Source: Muscardinus avellanarius
Lineage: Eukaryota; Chordata; Mammalia; Rodentia; Gliridae
Length of the DNA stretch: 64,000 nucleotides
NCBI GenBank assembly: GCA_963383645.1
Contig: OY726578.1
Coordinates: forward strand, 19,194,092 to 19,258,091
Reading direction: 5' to 3'
The notes under the pieces are model-generated. The model was not told where the DNA came from. It saw only the letters and a program-made list of their open reading frames with translations, and searched no databases. Made by a program: the position numbers and the translations under genes. How positions within the stretch are numbered: the stretch's first letter is position 1; every line of letters begins with the position of its first letter. Shown in pieces: positions 35,855 through 47,781 of this stretch.

Positions 35855-37884
35855 GTAGGTGCTCCCGGGAGCGCGGCGTCAGGACGCATCATTTACTGGT
35901 CAGGGCCCACGTGCGTCCCCTGAAGGCACGAACCTGGGCTCCGCAGACAAATGAGCTTCCAGAGCACGCGTCTAGACGTGCACACTCGGCCTCAGTGGCC
36001 GTCGGCCCGCAGGCTCCGCTGTGCTGTTGGTGAGCTGGGGCCGGTGCCCGCCTTGCTCTCTCCCTGGTCTCAGACGTTGTCGGGGCCCTGGCTCCCCACA
36101 GGGCCCGGCAGAGACGCCCTCGCAGGTCCCGGCCGGCGCGGTCCGCTCTGGCCCAAGAGTGCCACTCTGGTTCAGACACGACTGTGTAGGGACGTCAGCG
36201 CGCCCCAGAGGTGAGCCCCGAGCTGGCTCGGCGTAGGATGGGTAGAGGGCGGGCAGCCTGGCGCAGGGGGTCCGCACAGCCGCGGCTCTGCGCGCTCCTC
36301 TCCTGGGCTCGGTCTCAGCGCATGGAGCCTCCCACCCGCCGGCCTCGCCTCAGTGCTCACACGCCTCCTTGGAAGGCAGACGTGTGGAAGCCTGGGCCAG
36401 GGAGCTGGCAGAGCGGCGGGCCTCGGCCAGGCCCCGTCCCTCCTTGGTCTCCACTCCCTCTGTGGGAGTGAGGAGGCGCCCGGCCCCGCAGGTGGGCATG
36501 GGGAGGGACCCTTGCTTCGAGAGGCTCCAGGGGCACACAGGGACTCTCAGCTGGCGCGGGCACTGCGCTGCCTGCTCCTCCTCCAGCAGAGGTGCCCCCC
36601 ATGCCATTGCCCTGTGCTCGCTGCCCCTCCTTCCTGTCTGTGGTGACCCCCACACACCTGGAGGGAGACGCGCGGGCGCAGGCGCAGTTGGTGCCCTGCT
36701 CGCTCCGCTCCTCCACAGGGCTTGGTCGGTCCCACTCCTCACCTGAGCTGCTTCCCGTCCTCTGGGTTCACCTTTGGGTTGGGGGCCCCAGGCTGCTGTC
36801 CCACCCACGTTCAGTTGGTGGGTGGGGGGCAAAGGGCACACGGCTGGCTGGCTGCCACCTCTGCCCCGTGAACCTTAGGGCCTGTGGGGCCGACCTCTTC
36901 CTGGCCCAGCTCAAGGCTCAAGCATGGCCTCCTCTCAGAAGCCTCCGGCCTCTCCACCCTCCCGAGCCCTCTGCATCTCCCGCCCTGGCCCCTGCGCGGC
37001 CAGTTTTCATGGTACCTGACCCTTGCCTCAGACCTGGCCCTCGGGAGCCTGCCCGCACTGCCTAAAGGAAGGCCTGCCCCGCATCTCCGTGTCCTCAGCA
37101 GCTGGCACAGGGCCTGGTGCCCAGTGGCACTCGGCAAGTTTACAGAATGGCATTGGCATTCCACCGGGCATGGCACAGAAAGCAGAAGACAAGGAAGAAG
37201 CCAGCTGCCCCCCTGGCAGCCGCTCGTGGTCAACCCCAGCCCTGAGAGTGCCAGGCTGAAGGAAGCGCGGGCCTGCTCGCAGGGCAGACCCGGTGCCCTG
37301 CTGCCCAGCCGCACCGTGCCAGGCTTCTGGGCACTTGGGGGCAGGATCGTGGCCTGAGGACCGGCTAGGCGGCAGCAGCAACGGGACCTGGGCAGAAATG
37401 AGCAGGGCAAGCCGAGGTGGGCAGCTGGCCTCCGGCCTTCCCAGCCAGGAGAGACACCGCCAGTCACCCCGAGGGGACGTGCCAGCCCGTGAAGGCAGCA
37501 CTGTGCGTTTCAGGAAGCCGCTCTCTCCCCGGGAGGCTGACTGGAGGAGTGCCACGCGCCATCAGGATCAGCGGCAGCCCTATGGGGACACGTGGTGCTC
37601 CTCAGGGCGCAAGTGGGAGGGCACTTAGTGCCTCGGGCCGCAAGCTAGTCAGAATCGTGATGACGTGGTGCCTTCACAGGCTCAGCCGGGCACAGGGAAA
37701 GGCCTGCCACCAGGTGCGTGCCGGCCCCTGCCGCTGCCGGGGCACCGAGCCATCTAAGGTGCTGGGCTCGCGCTTGTGCCCGAAAGCACGTCCCTAGATC
37801 CAGTATTCAGAAATATTCTGCTTTGCAAGTCACATATTTAAACACAGCAGAGTTTGGCTGATTCAAATGAGACAAAGAGTGAAA
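35855..37884 (+). other. TTC28 intron with L2/MIR-like relic
   Basis: CpG-rich for about 450 bases after exon b, then ordinary GC-rich DNA. A CAGCTGGCACAGGGCCTGGTGCC...ACTCGGCAAG block (about 37097-37140) resembles the 3' end of an L2/MIR element in sense. No other gene. Confidence 0.5.
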
Positions 37885-38260
37885 ACTTTTTTTTTTTCCC
37901 GGCAACGGGGATTGAACCCAGGACATTCGACCTCTGAGCTACACCCCTGGCCTTATTTTTTATTCTTTATTTTGAAACAGGATCTCACTAAGTTGCAGAG
38001 GGCCTCACTAAATAGCTGAGGCTGGGCGGGAACCTGTGACCCTCCTGTCTCAGCCTCCCAGGTACTGGGCTTACAAGCGTGCACCACTAAATTGTCAGAG
38101 CAAGAGCTCTCCCCTGATTAAAACCACCTGCTGTAGCTGGGTGCGGTGGTGCATGGTTGTGACCTCGGCTACTTGGAGGGTCACGGGAGGATCACCGAGC
38201 CCTGAGCTCAAGGCCAGCCTGGGCAACATGGGAGACCTTTCAAAATAAGAAAACAAGTGA
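37885..38260. mobile_element. Reverse B1-dID and sense 7SL fragment
   Basis: Reverse copy 37888-38095 (GGCAACGGGGATTGAACCC start); sense fragment 38133-38255 (GCTGGGTGCGGTGGTGCATGG to TTTCAAAATAAG). Confidence 0.83.
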
Positions 38261-38394
38261 ACAATTGAGTCTGCGAATGAGTACATTTAAAAATAATAAA
38301 ACCACCCGCTAGTAAAACCTGGTGAAAACACTTGTGAAAAGCTCAAGTGTAGTTAGACTTCCTTTCTGTCCCATTCATACAAACTTTTCTCTCT

Positions 38395-38820
38395 TTTTTT
38401 GGTGGTACTGGGGGTAGAACCCAGGGGCTTTCTATCTTCAGGCTATACTCCCAGACCTATTTTTATACTTTATTTGGAAACAAGGTCTCATAAATTGCTG
38501 AGAGCCTCACTCAGTAGCTGAGGCTGCTTCGAACCCGTGTGATCATCCTGTCTCAGCCTCCCAAGCGTGGGGATTACAAGTATGCGCCACCATGCCCGGC
38601 CATACGTCCATTTTAATACAGATACACGCAACAGCAACACACACATACACACACATATATACACAACACTGGGATGGAACCCAGGGTCATTCTACCTCTG
38701 AGCTACACCCCAGCCCTATTTTATCATGCTTTATTTTGAAACGGGGTCTCATTAAGTTGCTGAGGCTGGCCACGGACCCGCAACCTTCCTGACTATAGAG
38801 TGTGCACCATGCCTGCCTAC
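38395..38820 (-). mobile_element. Two reverse SINEs separated by a CA-rich link
   Basis: Copy 38396-38602 (GGTGGTACTGGGGGTAGAACCC to CCATGCCCGGCC) and copy 38668-38818; CACATACACA repeats lie between (38635-38667). Confidence 0.83.
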
Positions 38821-39825
38821 AAATATTTATTGCCCTGCGCCATGCACACACGGTCCCCAACTCAGAGATGGGGAGTGCCGGGTGGCCACTGCCTGCGTAG
38901 AGGTGGGGGCAGCGCGGGTGTGACGTCACTAGGACCTGCCCCTTACTCCCTGCTGGGCCGACCCGGAGCCGGCTGGTTCCTGCTCCCAAGGCCACCAGAG
39001 GGCGCCGGGAGACCTTCAGAGGCTCCGCGCCCGCGCTGTCCGCCCAGCCCGGCCAGGCCCGCGGCTTGCTGCTTCCAGGGAGGTAGCAAATCTGAACCCA
39101 AAGTCCAAGATTATGAGCCACGGACACGACAAGACTAAGGCTATTAGCCTCATCACACGGAGCACGTAATTATCTGAGCAACTGCCTTTGTCTAGCCGCA
39201 GTCATATTGCTCAGGGGCCGCACAGCACAGTCCCTTGGGCGGCCTCTCCCGCTTTGATTCAATCTGGCCTGGGGGGCACCATCTCCGCCTTCCCGCAGCA
39301 CGCTGTCCTTTGCTGTCAGGACGGGCGAGCCGTCCACTTAACTCCATCACCACCACCCACTGGCAGACCAGACGGGGGATGCCACCAAAGAAAAGCCCCG
39401 GCTGGGAGGAAAGGCCGGCTGACCTTCCTGCGCTCACTGTGGAAGGACAGGTGGCCTCGGGCCTCCCCACGTCCGCACGCCAACAGTGTCCCTCCCGGGC
39501 CTCCAGCGCACGCACGAGGCTGCAGGTCCGGGTCACCCCAAGTCACCCCAGACCGAGGGTGCGAGTTCGTCAAAGCCAGATGCTGCGATCCTCAAGGATC
39601 CTCAAGGCCAGGATCTGAGCTAGAAACTCCCCTGGGCCAGATGCCGGGACCTCTCGGAATCCTTTAGAACAAGTTTGGGCGTATTTTAGTTATAGTCTCT
39701 GCCATCCTTATCTTTGTTTCCCTATATTTAAATTTTATCTCCTAGTCATTTCATAGTTCCAAAAATATGAATCTTGAAATCTTTCTTGGAGGCTTTGCCC
39801 TATTTTATCTTATTTCTCAAATGTT
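38821..39825. promoter_or_regulatory. Intron DNA with candidate conserved element
   Basis: 39060-39225 is repeat-free with CAAGATTATGAGCC, CTATTAGCCTCATCA and ACGTAATTATCTGAG words, homeodomain/GATA-like. Other parts are GC-rich or (39660-39825) AT-rich without landmarks. Function is inference. Confidence 0.35.
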
Positions 39826-39985
39826 TTATTTTTATGTACTACTAGAATGGAACCCAGGAACTTTCTACCTCCAAACTACATCCCCAGCCCTATTTTATTT
39901 TTTATTTTGAAACAGAGTCTCACTAAGTTGCTGAGGCTGGCCTCAAACCTGTGATCCTCCTATCTCAGACACCACCCCAAGTACC
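39826..39985 (-). mobile_element. Reverse B1-dID SINE, truncated
   Basis: TATGTACTACTAGAATGGAACCC to GATCCTCCTATCTCAG; the 7SL 5' part is missing. Confidence 0.8.
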
Positions 39986-40044
39986 TACTTTAAATCATTG
40001 TATCAAAAGATCCTTTTCTTTCCAAAATAGTTAAAGGTTTTCAG

Positions 40045-40105
40045 AAGAAAGAAAGAAGGGAAGAAAGAAAGAAAGGAAGAAAGGAAAGAAAAAAAGGAAG
40101 AATCA
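40045..40105 (+). repeat. Purine-rich (GAAA/GGAA)n repeat
   Basis: GAAAGAAAGAAGGGAAGAAAG-type run. Confidence 0.85.
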
Positions 40106-43100
40106 TTTTCTATTTGCAAAGTCTTAAAATCCAAGCTTTAGGATGGGGGGCAAGAGTGAATGGCTGGTCAGGAAGAGTCGCTCTGCTCCCGCCTGGGCCC
40201 AGCACTCTGCGCTCGGTGCGCAGGCCGCCTAGGCTGGGGCTGCCTTCCTAGCCTCCAGGCTGGGGACATCACCAGAGGCCAGAACACAGGCGGGACTCTG
40301 GCTCCGCCAAGGCCTGGCCAGAGGACAGCTTGGACTCAGCCAGGTCCTGACCACAGCGACTTCAAAGCACACTGCCCCGCTGCTTTGTGAAACACCCCTT
40401 GCAAAACGTGGCGTGATCAGCGCTTACGCTAGGGTGGGCGCAGTGGGCAGAGACCCATCCTTTGGGTGCTGTTTGCTCAGTAGACTGGGGGGCTTGGAGG
40501 TGGGATTTTTGTCCAGAGAAATAATCAGACTGAGACTCTGGAGCCTGGATGGGGGACGAGGCCCCGGAGACTGTCAGCCCCGCCGCTGGCTGTCTAATTG
40601 ATTTCTGATTGAGACATCTGTGGGAATATTCAAATGAGGACAGACGTCACCCAAGGACAAGCGTTTCCAGGACCAATTAGGAGGAGGAAAAATGGAGGCG
40701 ATTACACACAGGCTGCTTTTGTGCTGAAACCTCCAGGGGAGGTGCCAGGATGGGCGGCAGGCTTCCAGAGGCAGGAGCCCGCCTGTGGCCACGCAGGCCA
40801 GGGTCCCGGGCACTGGCTCGGCTCTGGGGGGCTCAGGCCCACCCCCAGGCAGGCAGGCCCTGTGCTCCTTCTGGCCCGAGGGCTTGCCTTCTGAACCTGG
40901 CCGGATGGAGGGAGGCCCCGGGGCTCTCGTGGCTTCAGCTGATCTGGCTGAGGTCAGAGCCCAGTGTGAGGCAGGGCCAGCGGGCCACCGCGGTGTGTGA
41001 GCCCCCCTGCGTCTCTGGCTTGGATCCTGTCTGCCTTCTTGGCGTTTCCAATCACGCTCCTTCTCAGTAAGCGTGTGGTTTCTCTGAAGCCGGTTACATC
41101 CTCCATGACAAGATTTCCCATCAGCTTTGCAGAGGGGGCTTCACCCCAGGCCGCCATTCGATCAGTTCACCTGGTCACAAAGAAGAGGGACAGATCTGGG
41201 AGTTTCTCTCCTCCCCTCCATGATCAGCCCAGGGTGCTGTGAAGCCCCAGAGATCTGCTGCACCCTCCTGTAGACAGGCGCCAGTGGCTCCTTTGGGCCT
41301 TGCCATGGGCACACAGCAAGTGTTTCTTTAGCTAAAAGCCAGCCATGTGCAACCTAGTGTTTGCTTTTAGACCGCTCAGGACCCCGGTGCCCACAGGTGC
41401 ACGTGGAAACCCCATGGACGCAGCATCATTGAACCAGGACCCGCAGCCTGGTCGGATCCCAGGGCCCATCATGGCGGCCTGGGAGAGCCATGGGTTTGGC
41501 TGTGGCTTCAGGTCAGGGGGTTGGCTCCGTAGGTAGTCAGAGGCAGTGTGGTGACGTGGCCATGAGGCAGCCTCCGTGTCTCCTGCTCCTTGGCTCTTCC
41601 AGAGGTGGCTTTTGCGTTTAGGCCCGAGGGGCAGGGAAGGTTCTACAGGAGACGCCCGAGGCCGAGGGCAGCAATGGTAAAAGGAGCAGGGCCACAGTCG
41701 CGCGGATTTAGTCCAAGCACCAAAGATGGTTAAAGTCACACTCGCCTGGACCAGTGGCTGAGGCTCTGGGGCCAGGCCGAGCGCTCTGCCTCCTGGGTGT
41801 CGGAGAGAGGGCGCCGGCGCGGTCCTGTGGGATCGGAACTGAGGCATGTAGGGGTAAGCGTCTTGCCAAAGTGCTCAGAGCCCAGCCTGCCCCAACCCCT
41901 CTGACCTGGGCCAGGGACACGACTCCGTGTCGGAGCACCAGCCTGGCATGGGCAGAGCCCTGGAGGATTCCATCGGCAGAAGATACAAAACCCGTCCTCT
42001 CGGCCCGCACCTCCCGTCTAGCAACTCCACGCCCCAGGAGCACACGGCACAGCACACTGGCCGCAAGGGTCTCTCCTGAGCCCTGTCCTGCTCCCCACCC
42101 CAGAATATGCCTTCCCTTCCTGGCCTGCCGGACAGCTGTCCACCCTCCAGGCCCACTCAGGAGACAGAGCATGCGAGGCACCCCAGAAACTGACCACCCA
42201 GGAGCCACAGAAACAGCACAGGCCTCAGGGTGGGGTGCATGCCAAGGATGACCTGGGGCGGTTGGCCACAGGACACAGAGCCGCTGCTGGACCAGGTCAG
42301 AGCGGTCTGGGGTGCATGGCTGCCACCTCGAGGTATAGCAGGACCAGCAGCGTCTACCACCCATGATGAGGGTTGCCCGGGAGTCCGGGCACAAGGCCTG
42401 CGAATGGGCAGAGGCAGCCTTAGGCCTCCAGCTGCCTGGCAGGTCTGTGGGGCCCTCCCCAGCATCCCCTCCCCACAAGGCTCAGTACTTGGTCCCCTTG
42501 ACCCAAGAAAGGTTCTCAGCCTCGCCCCCCTGCCGCACAGGCGGGGGCTGCCCTAACGGGCATTGTCCCAGGAAGTCGGTGCTGCAGATGAGACCCTCCC
42601 CTGGACCAGCACCGGGCACCTGGCCTCGCTGGATCCCCCTGCCCTTGTGGGAAGGGCTCAGAGGGCAAACACCAGTGCAGGTAGAAAGACAAGAAAGAAA
42701 GGCAGAGAAGAAAAAATATACTGAAGGGGTTGGTAGAGACTAACCGTCCCTCCAGGCACTCACTTTGAGTGCTGGGCCTCGGGGTCAGCAAGCTCATCTG
42801 CTTCCCTGGGGCGCAGCCCAGGCCCCTGTGGGCAGACACAGGGGCCTGGGCTGTCTCCCCACGGCCAGGGCTGCTGCAGGTCACCCCCTCCGCGCTGCGC
42901 CTGTCGGGTCCTGTTGTCATGCCTGGCGCCTCAGTGGCCCTCAGCCACCCTTCCGGGAGGAAGCGCGGAGTGTGCGTGTGGCTCTGTGCGCCCTCGTGTC
43001 CTCCCTCGTGGACTCTGGGGAATGAGGTCACAGTGGCGCGAACGGATCTTCCCGCTGTCCCCACAGGGCCACGTGGGGACGCACCTCCAGAGCCCAAGGC

Positions 43101-43528
43101 CACGGTGGCTGGCAAGGAGCCAGCCCCACCTTCCTGGTGCCCAGCTCCCGCTGGCCATCCTCCTGCCCGTCAGAGTGGGCGCACGGCCTGCTCAGCCCAG
43201 CCTTTGCTGTTGCTCTCGGGTTGCTGCTGCCCTGCTTGTGGGGTCCCTGCGCTAACAGTGCCCCAACCCTGGGCTTGGGGACAGTGACCGGCGGGGTTCT
43301 TCCTGGGACGCTGCCCTTTGTGGGTCACCCTGCGTGGCTGGTGACCCTAGTCCCCCTCCCCTGGCAGGCACCTGCAGACCTCAAGGGACTGTCCCAAGCG
43401 CCTCCTTTCCTGCACAGCAGGTGGGGGCCCTTGTGGGCCCCTAGGTGCTGCCCCACCCACCCCCCGGCCATCCTTGTGGCCTTCGGTTGTGCTGTGGCCC
43501 GGGTGTCACCCTGTCACTTGCTCCACAG
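40106..43528 (+). other. TTC28 intron with candidate element, otherwise unassigned
   Basis: 40585-40740 is a repeat-free AT-rich patch with TAATTGATT (40595), AGACGTCAC (40642) and CCAATTAG (40673). Flanks are GC-rich with no gene or repeat recognised. The last 40 bases form the acceptor of exon c. Confidence 0.45.
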
Positions 43529-43708
43529 GGCCTGATGCACTCAAGCGGCCCCGTGGGCCGGCACCGGCAGCTGGTGCTGGTGCTGGAGGGGGAGCTCTAC
43601 CTCATCCCCTTCGCCCTCCTGAAGGGCAGCTCCTCCAACGAGTACCTGTACGAGCGCTTCACCCTCATCGCCGTGCCCGCCATCCGCTCGCTCAGCCCAC
43701 ACAACAAG
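43529..43708 (+). CDS. TTC28: TTC28 coding exon c: CHAT domain core
   Basis: Acceptor CTCCACAG, donor AACAAG|GTAAGG, 180 bases, phase 0 at both ends, residues 95-154. The translation holds LVLVLEGELYLIPFALLKG, matching the CHAT/caspase-like pattern of a hydrophobic strand, a Gly turn and the Leu-xx-Ile-Pro-Phe-xx-Leu block, then YLYERFTLIAVPAIRSLS, matching the Tyr-Leu/Pro-Ser-x-xx-Leu block. Being symmetrical in phase, this exon could be skipped without a frameshift, but that would remove the core strand of the fold. No sequence anomaly was seen. Confidence 0.96.
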
Positions 43709-44719
43709 GTAAGGCGTGGCCCCCCCAGCAGGCAGGCAGATGCCTCGGGTGGCAGGAAGGGGCGTCCAGGCCCCGCGGACCGCCGGGCCTGGGCTGCTCT
43801 TGGTAACTGGAGCCTCACATGGGTCAGTTTCTGTGGCAAGGGTTTTTGAGGACCTTGATCTTAACTTTGGGGCTGGTCCGTTCTAGGAGAACAGCATTCT
43901 CTGGTTTCTCGGGTTCCCATGGCCCTTCTGGGTCCCAGATGTGAAGGGAACTGGTCTCCGGGAGCCTCGTCCCCTGCCTGCGGTGGTGCCCTGTGTACCA
44001 CACGGTGCCAGGCTCAGGGACCTTTTTTAGAAGGCACATGCTGTGCACCACTTGCCCAGACCTGAGGGGCCGCTTCCCAGCAGGTCGGGCGCTTCTCGTA
44101 CCACAGCTGAATGAGGCCCCCAAAGCTGGCTTGAAAGAAGGCGATACTTGGTGTCTTCCAGAGTTACCATGGGGCGGGACTCTGCGGGTCTCCCCGCTGC
44201 TCAGAGATGCCATGTGCAAGGGGTGGGAGTCTTTCTTTTTTTGGTGCTGAGGATGTTCTATACTCCCAGACTCCATTTTTACTTTGAAATGAGGCCTCAA
44301 TAAGTTGCTGAGGTTGGCCTCAAATCTATGATCCTCCTGTCTCAGCCTCCCTCCGCCACACCTGGCAGGGAGAGTTCAGGGTGCAGAGCCGCTGAAGGGC
44401 TCCCCTGGGATTAACCTTTCCATTTGAGTCATTTCTCAACGACCCTGGCTGGCCCGGAGTGGGTCCCTCTTTAGGCAGTGCAGAGGGGGTGTGGGCTGAG
44501 GGCGGTGGCCGGCTGGCGCCCACCCGGCCTCTCAGGGCCCTGCACACACGAAGCGTCCCTGTCACTGCCCAGTCCTGATTCTCCGCATGAGCTTACACAG
44601 AGAAGTGATTCTCCAGAGATTAGGCACCTGTGTCAAAAAGACGCTAGGGACCTGGGTGATGGAGGCCACTGGGGACGCAGGTGCTCGGCCCGCTGATGAC
44701 TGACTCTTTCCCATCCTAG
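43709..44719 (+). other. TTC28 intron with reverse SINE
   Basis: A truncated reverse SINE lies at 44236-44372 (TTTTTTGGTGCTGAGGATG to CCGCCACACCTGGC); the ID part is shortened. The remainder is unassigned. Confidence 0.65.
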
Positions 44720-45440
44720 TCTCACCTGAGGAAGACGCTGCCCACCTACTCCAGCTCCACGTCCATGGCAGCCGTTGTGGGCAACCCCAAGCTCCCGTCA
44801 GCAGTGATGGACCGCTGGCTGTGGGGCCCGATGCCGTCAGCCGAGGAAGAGGCCTACATGGTGTCGGAGCTGCTGGGCTGCCAGCCCCTGGTGGGCAGCG
44901 TGGCCACCAAGGAGAGGGTCATGAGTGCGCTGACGCAGGCTGAGTGCGTGCACCTGGCCACCCACATCTCCTGGAAGCTGTCGGCCCTGGTGCTGACGCC
45001 CGGCGTGGACAGCACCCCTGCGGGCAGCAAGAGCTCCTTCGGCCACCCCTACACCATCCCCGAGTCCCTGCGGGTGCAGGACGATGCCAGCGACGGGGAA
45101 AGTGTTTCGGACTGCCCGCCCCTGCGGGAGCTGCTGCTCACGGCCGCTGACCTGCTGGACCTGCGGCTGCCCGCCAAGCTGGTGGTGCTGGGCACCTCGC
45201 AGGAGGCCAGCAGCCGGGTCACGGCCGACGGGGTGGTGGCGCTGACGCGGGCCTTCCTGGCCGCCGGCGCGCAGTGCGTGCTGGTGTCTCTGTGGCCGGT
45301 GCCGGTGGCCGCCTCCAAGATGTTCCTCCATGCCTTCTACTCGGCCCTGCTCAACGGGCTCAAGGCCAGCGCCGCCCTGGGCGAGGCCATGAAGGGGGTG
45401 CAGAGCAGCAAGGCCTTCTCGCACCCCGCCAACTGGGCAG
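44720..45440 (+). CDS. TTC28: TTC28 coding exon d: CHAT domain with degenerate catalytic site
   Basis: Acceptor CCATCCTAG, donor GGGCAG|GTGGGC, 721 bases; residues 155-394 plus the first base of Gly 395. It contains VVGNPKLP, the PSAEEEA helix and the HLATH motif (44951-44965; the second His, residue 236, is at the usual catalytic His position). The strand LVVLGTSQE (from 45179) aligns with the usual LVVLSACET block of CHAT proteases, and puts Ser (codon 45197-45199, residue 314) where the catalytic Cys normally sits. Then follow GAQCVLVSLWPVP and HAFYSALLNGLKASAALGEAMK, the standard late CHAT blocks. An insert of about 65 residues rich in Ser/Asp separates His from the Ser block. By inference the domain is a scaffold rather than an active peptidase. 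Confidence 0.96.
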
Positions 45441-45814
45441 GTGGGCGCCGCCACGGAGCGGGCCCTGGGCTTCCCCAGGGAGGTGGGCATGGGTGTGGCT
45501 GGCACCTCCAGCCTGGGCTCTGGCTGCTGGTTCTTAGAACTGGGGGCATGGCCTCCCTCGCATGCTGGCCCCTTCACAGGCCTGGGGCCAGACACACGCC
45601 AAGGCCTTTCAGGGAGAGCCCGCGCTGGGCAGTGCTCCCCTCCTCTTGGGGCCCATTGGCGCCCCTACTGGCCATAATGGCCTGAGCACACTAATTCCTT
45701 AAGGATGGAAGCGGGGCGTCCAGGCCATGCACCCTGCGGCCCTCTGATGGGGCAGGGGGGGTGGGACACCGGCCAGCCCGCCGCCCTGCTGAGGTGCCCT
45801 CCCTGCGCCCACAG
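45441..45814 (+). other. TTC28 intron, nothing recognised
   Basis: 374 bases, GC-rich, with normal splice ends. Confidence 0.7.
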
Positions 45815-45939
45815 GCTTCCTGCTCATTGGCAGCGACGTCAAGCTGAACAGTCCCTCCTCCCTCATCGGCCAGGCCCTCACCGAGATCCTGCAGCACCCA
45901 GAGCGCGCGCGGGACGCCCTGCGAGTGCTCCTGCACCTG
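45815..45939 (+). CDS. TTC28: TTC28 coding exon e: end of CHAT domain
   Basis: Acceptor TGCGCCCACAG, donor CACCTG|GTAAGG, 125 bases. Two bases complete Gly 395, then residues 396-436. The junction gives NWAGFLLIGSD, the classical His-Pro-xx-Trp-Ala-x-Phe-x-Leu-Ile-Gly closing block of CHAT domains. After this come SLIGQALTEILQHPERARDALRVLL-type helices, outside the fold proper and conserved in TTC28. A MIR relic lies just downstream in the intron. Confidence 0.96.
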
Positions 45940-45989
45940 GTAAGGGGCCAGGCTGCTCCAAGGACTCCAGTGAAACTGTGTGTGGGGCC

Positions 45990-46135
45990 CGCAGATGGCT
46001 GGGCAGGAGACACACTCTGGGCAAGCCGCTTGGCTCTGAGCTCAGTTTCCCCGTCTGGTCTGGGAGGGTGGTGCAGCTCACATTTCAAGGGCACTGTGAG
46101 GGCCGATGAAATGTTAGCACCTCGCACTCAGGGTC
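45990..46135 (+). mobile_element. MIR SINE relic
   Basis: TGGGCAAGCCGCTTGGCTCTGAGCTCAGTTTCC...AAGGGCACTGTGAGGGCCGATGAAATG in parts follows the MIR core and 3' order. Shared by all placental mammals as a class. Confidence 0.75.
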
Positions 46136-47549
46136 CCAGGAGCTGACGGGTGCCGTTTCCTGATCAGATGCCAGCGGTCTCTGCGCGTGGTTGGAGGGGT
46201 CTGACGGGGCCCTTGGCCTGTTCCAGTGTTTGCAGGGTCCCAGCACTAGCACCGACGGGGTCCACTGTCATCTACACGTTTAATAGTGACATGAAACTCA
46301 CCCTGTCCCCACCTTGAGATCAGCCATCCCTCCTGTAGCCCTGGAGGGTCCTTACTGCCCTCAAGAGTTCTACACAAGCCAGCCATGGCCCAGCGAGGCC
46401 CACGTGGCCGGATGCATGTCCATGCCACGTCCAACCCTTCCCAGCCCAATGCACATAGCGCTGGTGGTCACTTGTGGCCAGGAGCTGTGTGCGCCTCCAC
46501 CTGTCCTTGGGGGGGGGCGGGCCAGCGTGGCGCCGCAGGCAGGGCCGGATTCCAGGTGGGCAGGTCCCCCGGCTGGGCGAACTCCTGGTCCCCTGGGGAG
46601 GGCTGGAGCAGGTCTCAGACCTGTGACATCTGGGCCTGCATGACAGACAAGTCACACACCTCTCTCCAGCCCAGGGCCTGCCTGTGGACAGTACGTGGCG
46701 GGCTCGCATGGCCCAGGCGCCTGCTGTAGGTGGAGGTGCTCACGTGTCTTTGGGCTCCGGGAGACCACTGTCTCACCCCGTCAGCATCTCTCGTCCCGGC
46801 CGCTGCCCAGGCAGCCTAGTCCTAGCAGAGCTTGCTCTGTGCCCGGCAGCCTCCTCCCAGCCTGGAGTCTCTTGTGCCACCAGGCCTTGAGACCCGCAGG
46901 GCACTAAGGCTCCGTCTCCAGCGGGTGTGGGGCCCTGGTCACGCTCGCCCTGTGGAATCGAGGGATGGCCGGCCCCAGCATCGCAGTGTTTCCCTCTAAG
47001 AAACGCCTCGGGGACAACCTGGGCACACACCTCAGGGCATGGGACATGTTGGGATGGATGGGTTCCCTAGAAGCTGCATAGCACTGCGGGCTTGCCCTGG
47101 CGCAGGAGCAAGTCGCTGGATGGCCTCACAGTGCCAGGTGCCTGGTAGGCAGTGGAGTACCTGGTGAAGGAGCGGCACAGGCTGGCAGCCGAGTGGCCAG
47201 TACTGAGGGCATCAGTCGGTCAGGGCATGGGAGGGGCAGTGCCAGCCAAGCCCAGGCGAGCACTGTTGGCCATGGCAGGAGGGCCGCAGAGGTGTCCCCG
47301 AACTGCCTCTGGTCTGGCGGCCTCTGCCCCAAGCTTGCTGCAGAAGTGCTTGGTGTCTGGGGCTGCACACAGAAGGGCGTGGCTTGGGAGGGCTGATGCC
47401 CACAGCACTCGCTTGCCACGCCACCAACCCGCCCTTCCCGGCCCCTCCCGTGAGCAGCCTGCCTCTGCCATGGTGTCACGGGCACCGTCGCCCTGGGCCT
47501 TGGGGCCTGGCGCTCCCGCAGCCTGCAGGCTGACTCTCCTCTCCCCCAG
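46136..47549 (+). other. TTC28 intron, nothing recognised
   Basis: GC-rich; open frames on both strands up to about 290 codons are unspliced readthrough around exon f and compositional. Ends in the acceptor of exon f. Confidence 0.55.
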
Positions 47550-47781
47550 GTGGAGAAGTCCCTGCAGCGCATCCAGAGTGGGCAGCGCAACGCCATGTAC
47601 ACGTCCCAGCAGAGCGTGGAGAACAAAGTGGGCGGTGTCCCCGGCTGGCAGGCGCTGCTCACAGCGGTGGGCTTCCGGCTGGACCCCCCGGCCAGCGGCC
47701 TGCCCGCAGCCGTCTTCTTCCCAACCTCCGACCCGGGCGACCGGCTGCAGCAGTGCAGCAGCACGCTCCAGTCCCTGCTGG
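47550..47781 (+). CDS. TTC28: TTC28 coding exon f: post-CHAT helical region
   Basis: Acceptor CTCTCCCCCAG, donor CTGCTGG|GTGAGC, 232 bases; residues 437-513 and the first base of Gly 514. It encodes EKSLQRIQ, YTSQQSVENKVGG, GWQALLTAVGFRLDPP, AAVFFPTSDPGDRLQQC and STLQSLLG. It is a mixed helical/strand region with no named domain that I recognise, but clearly conserved in TTC28. The following intron is only 236 bases, one of the shortest in the window. Confidence 0.95.
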
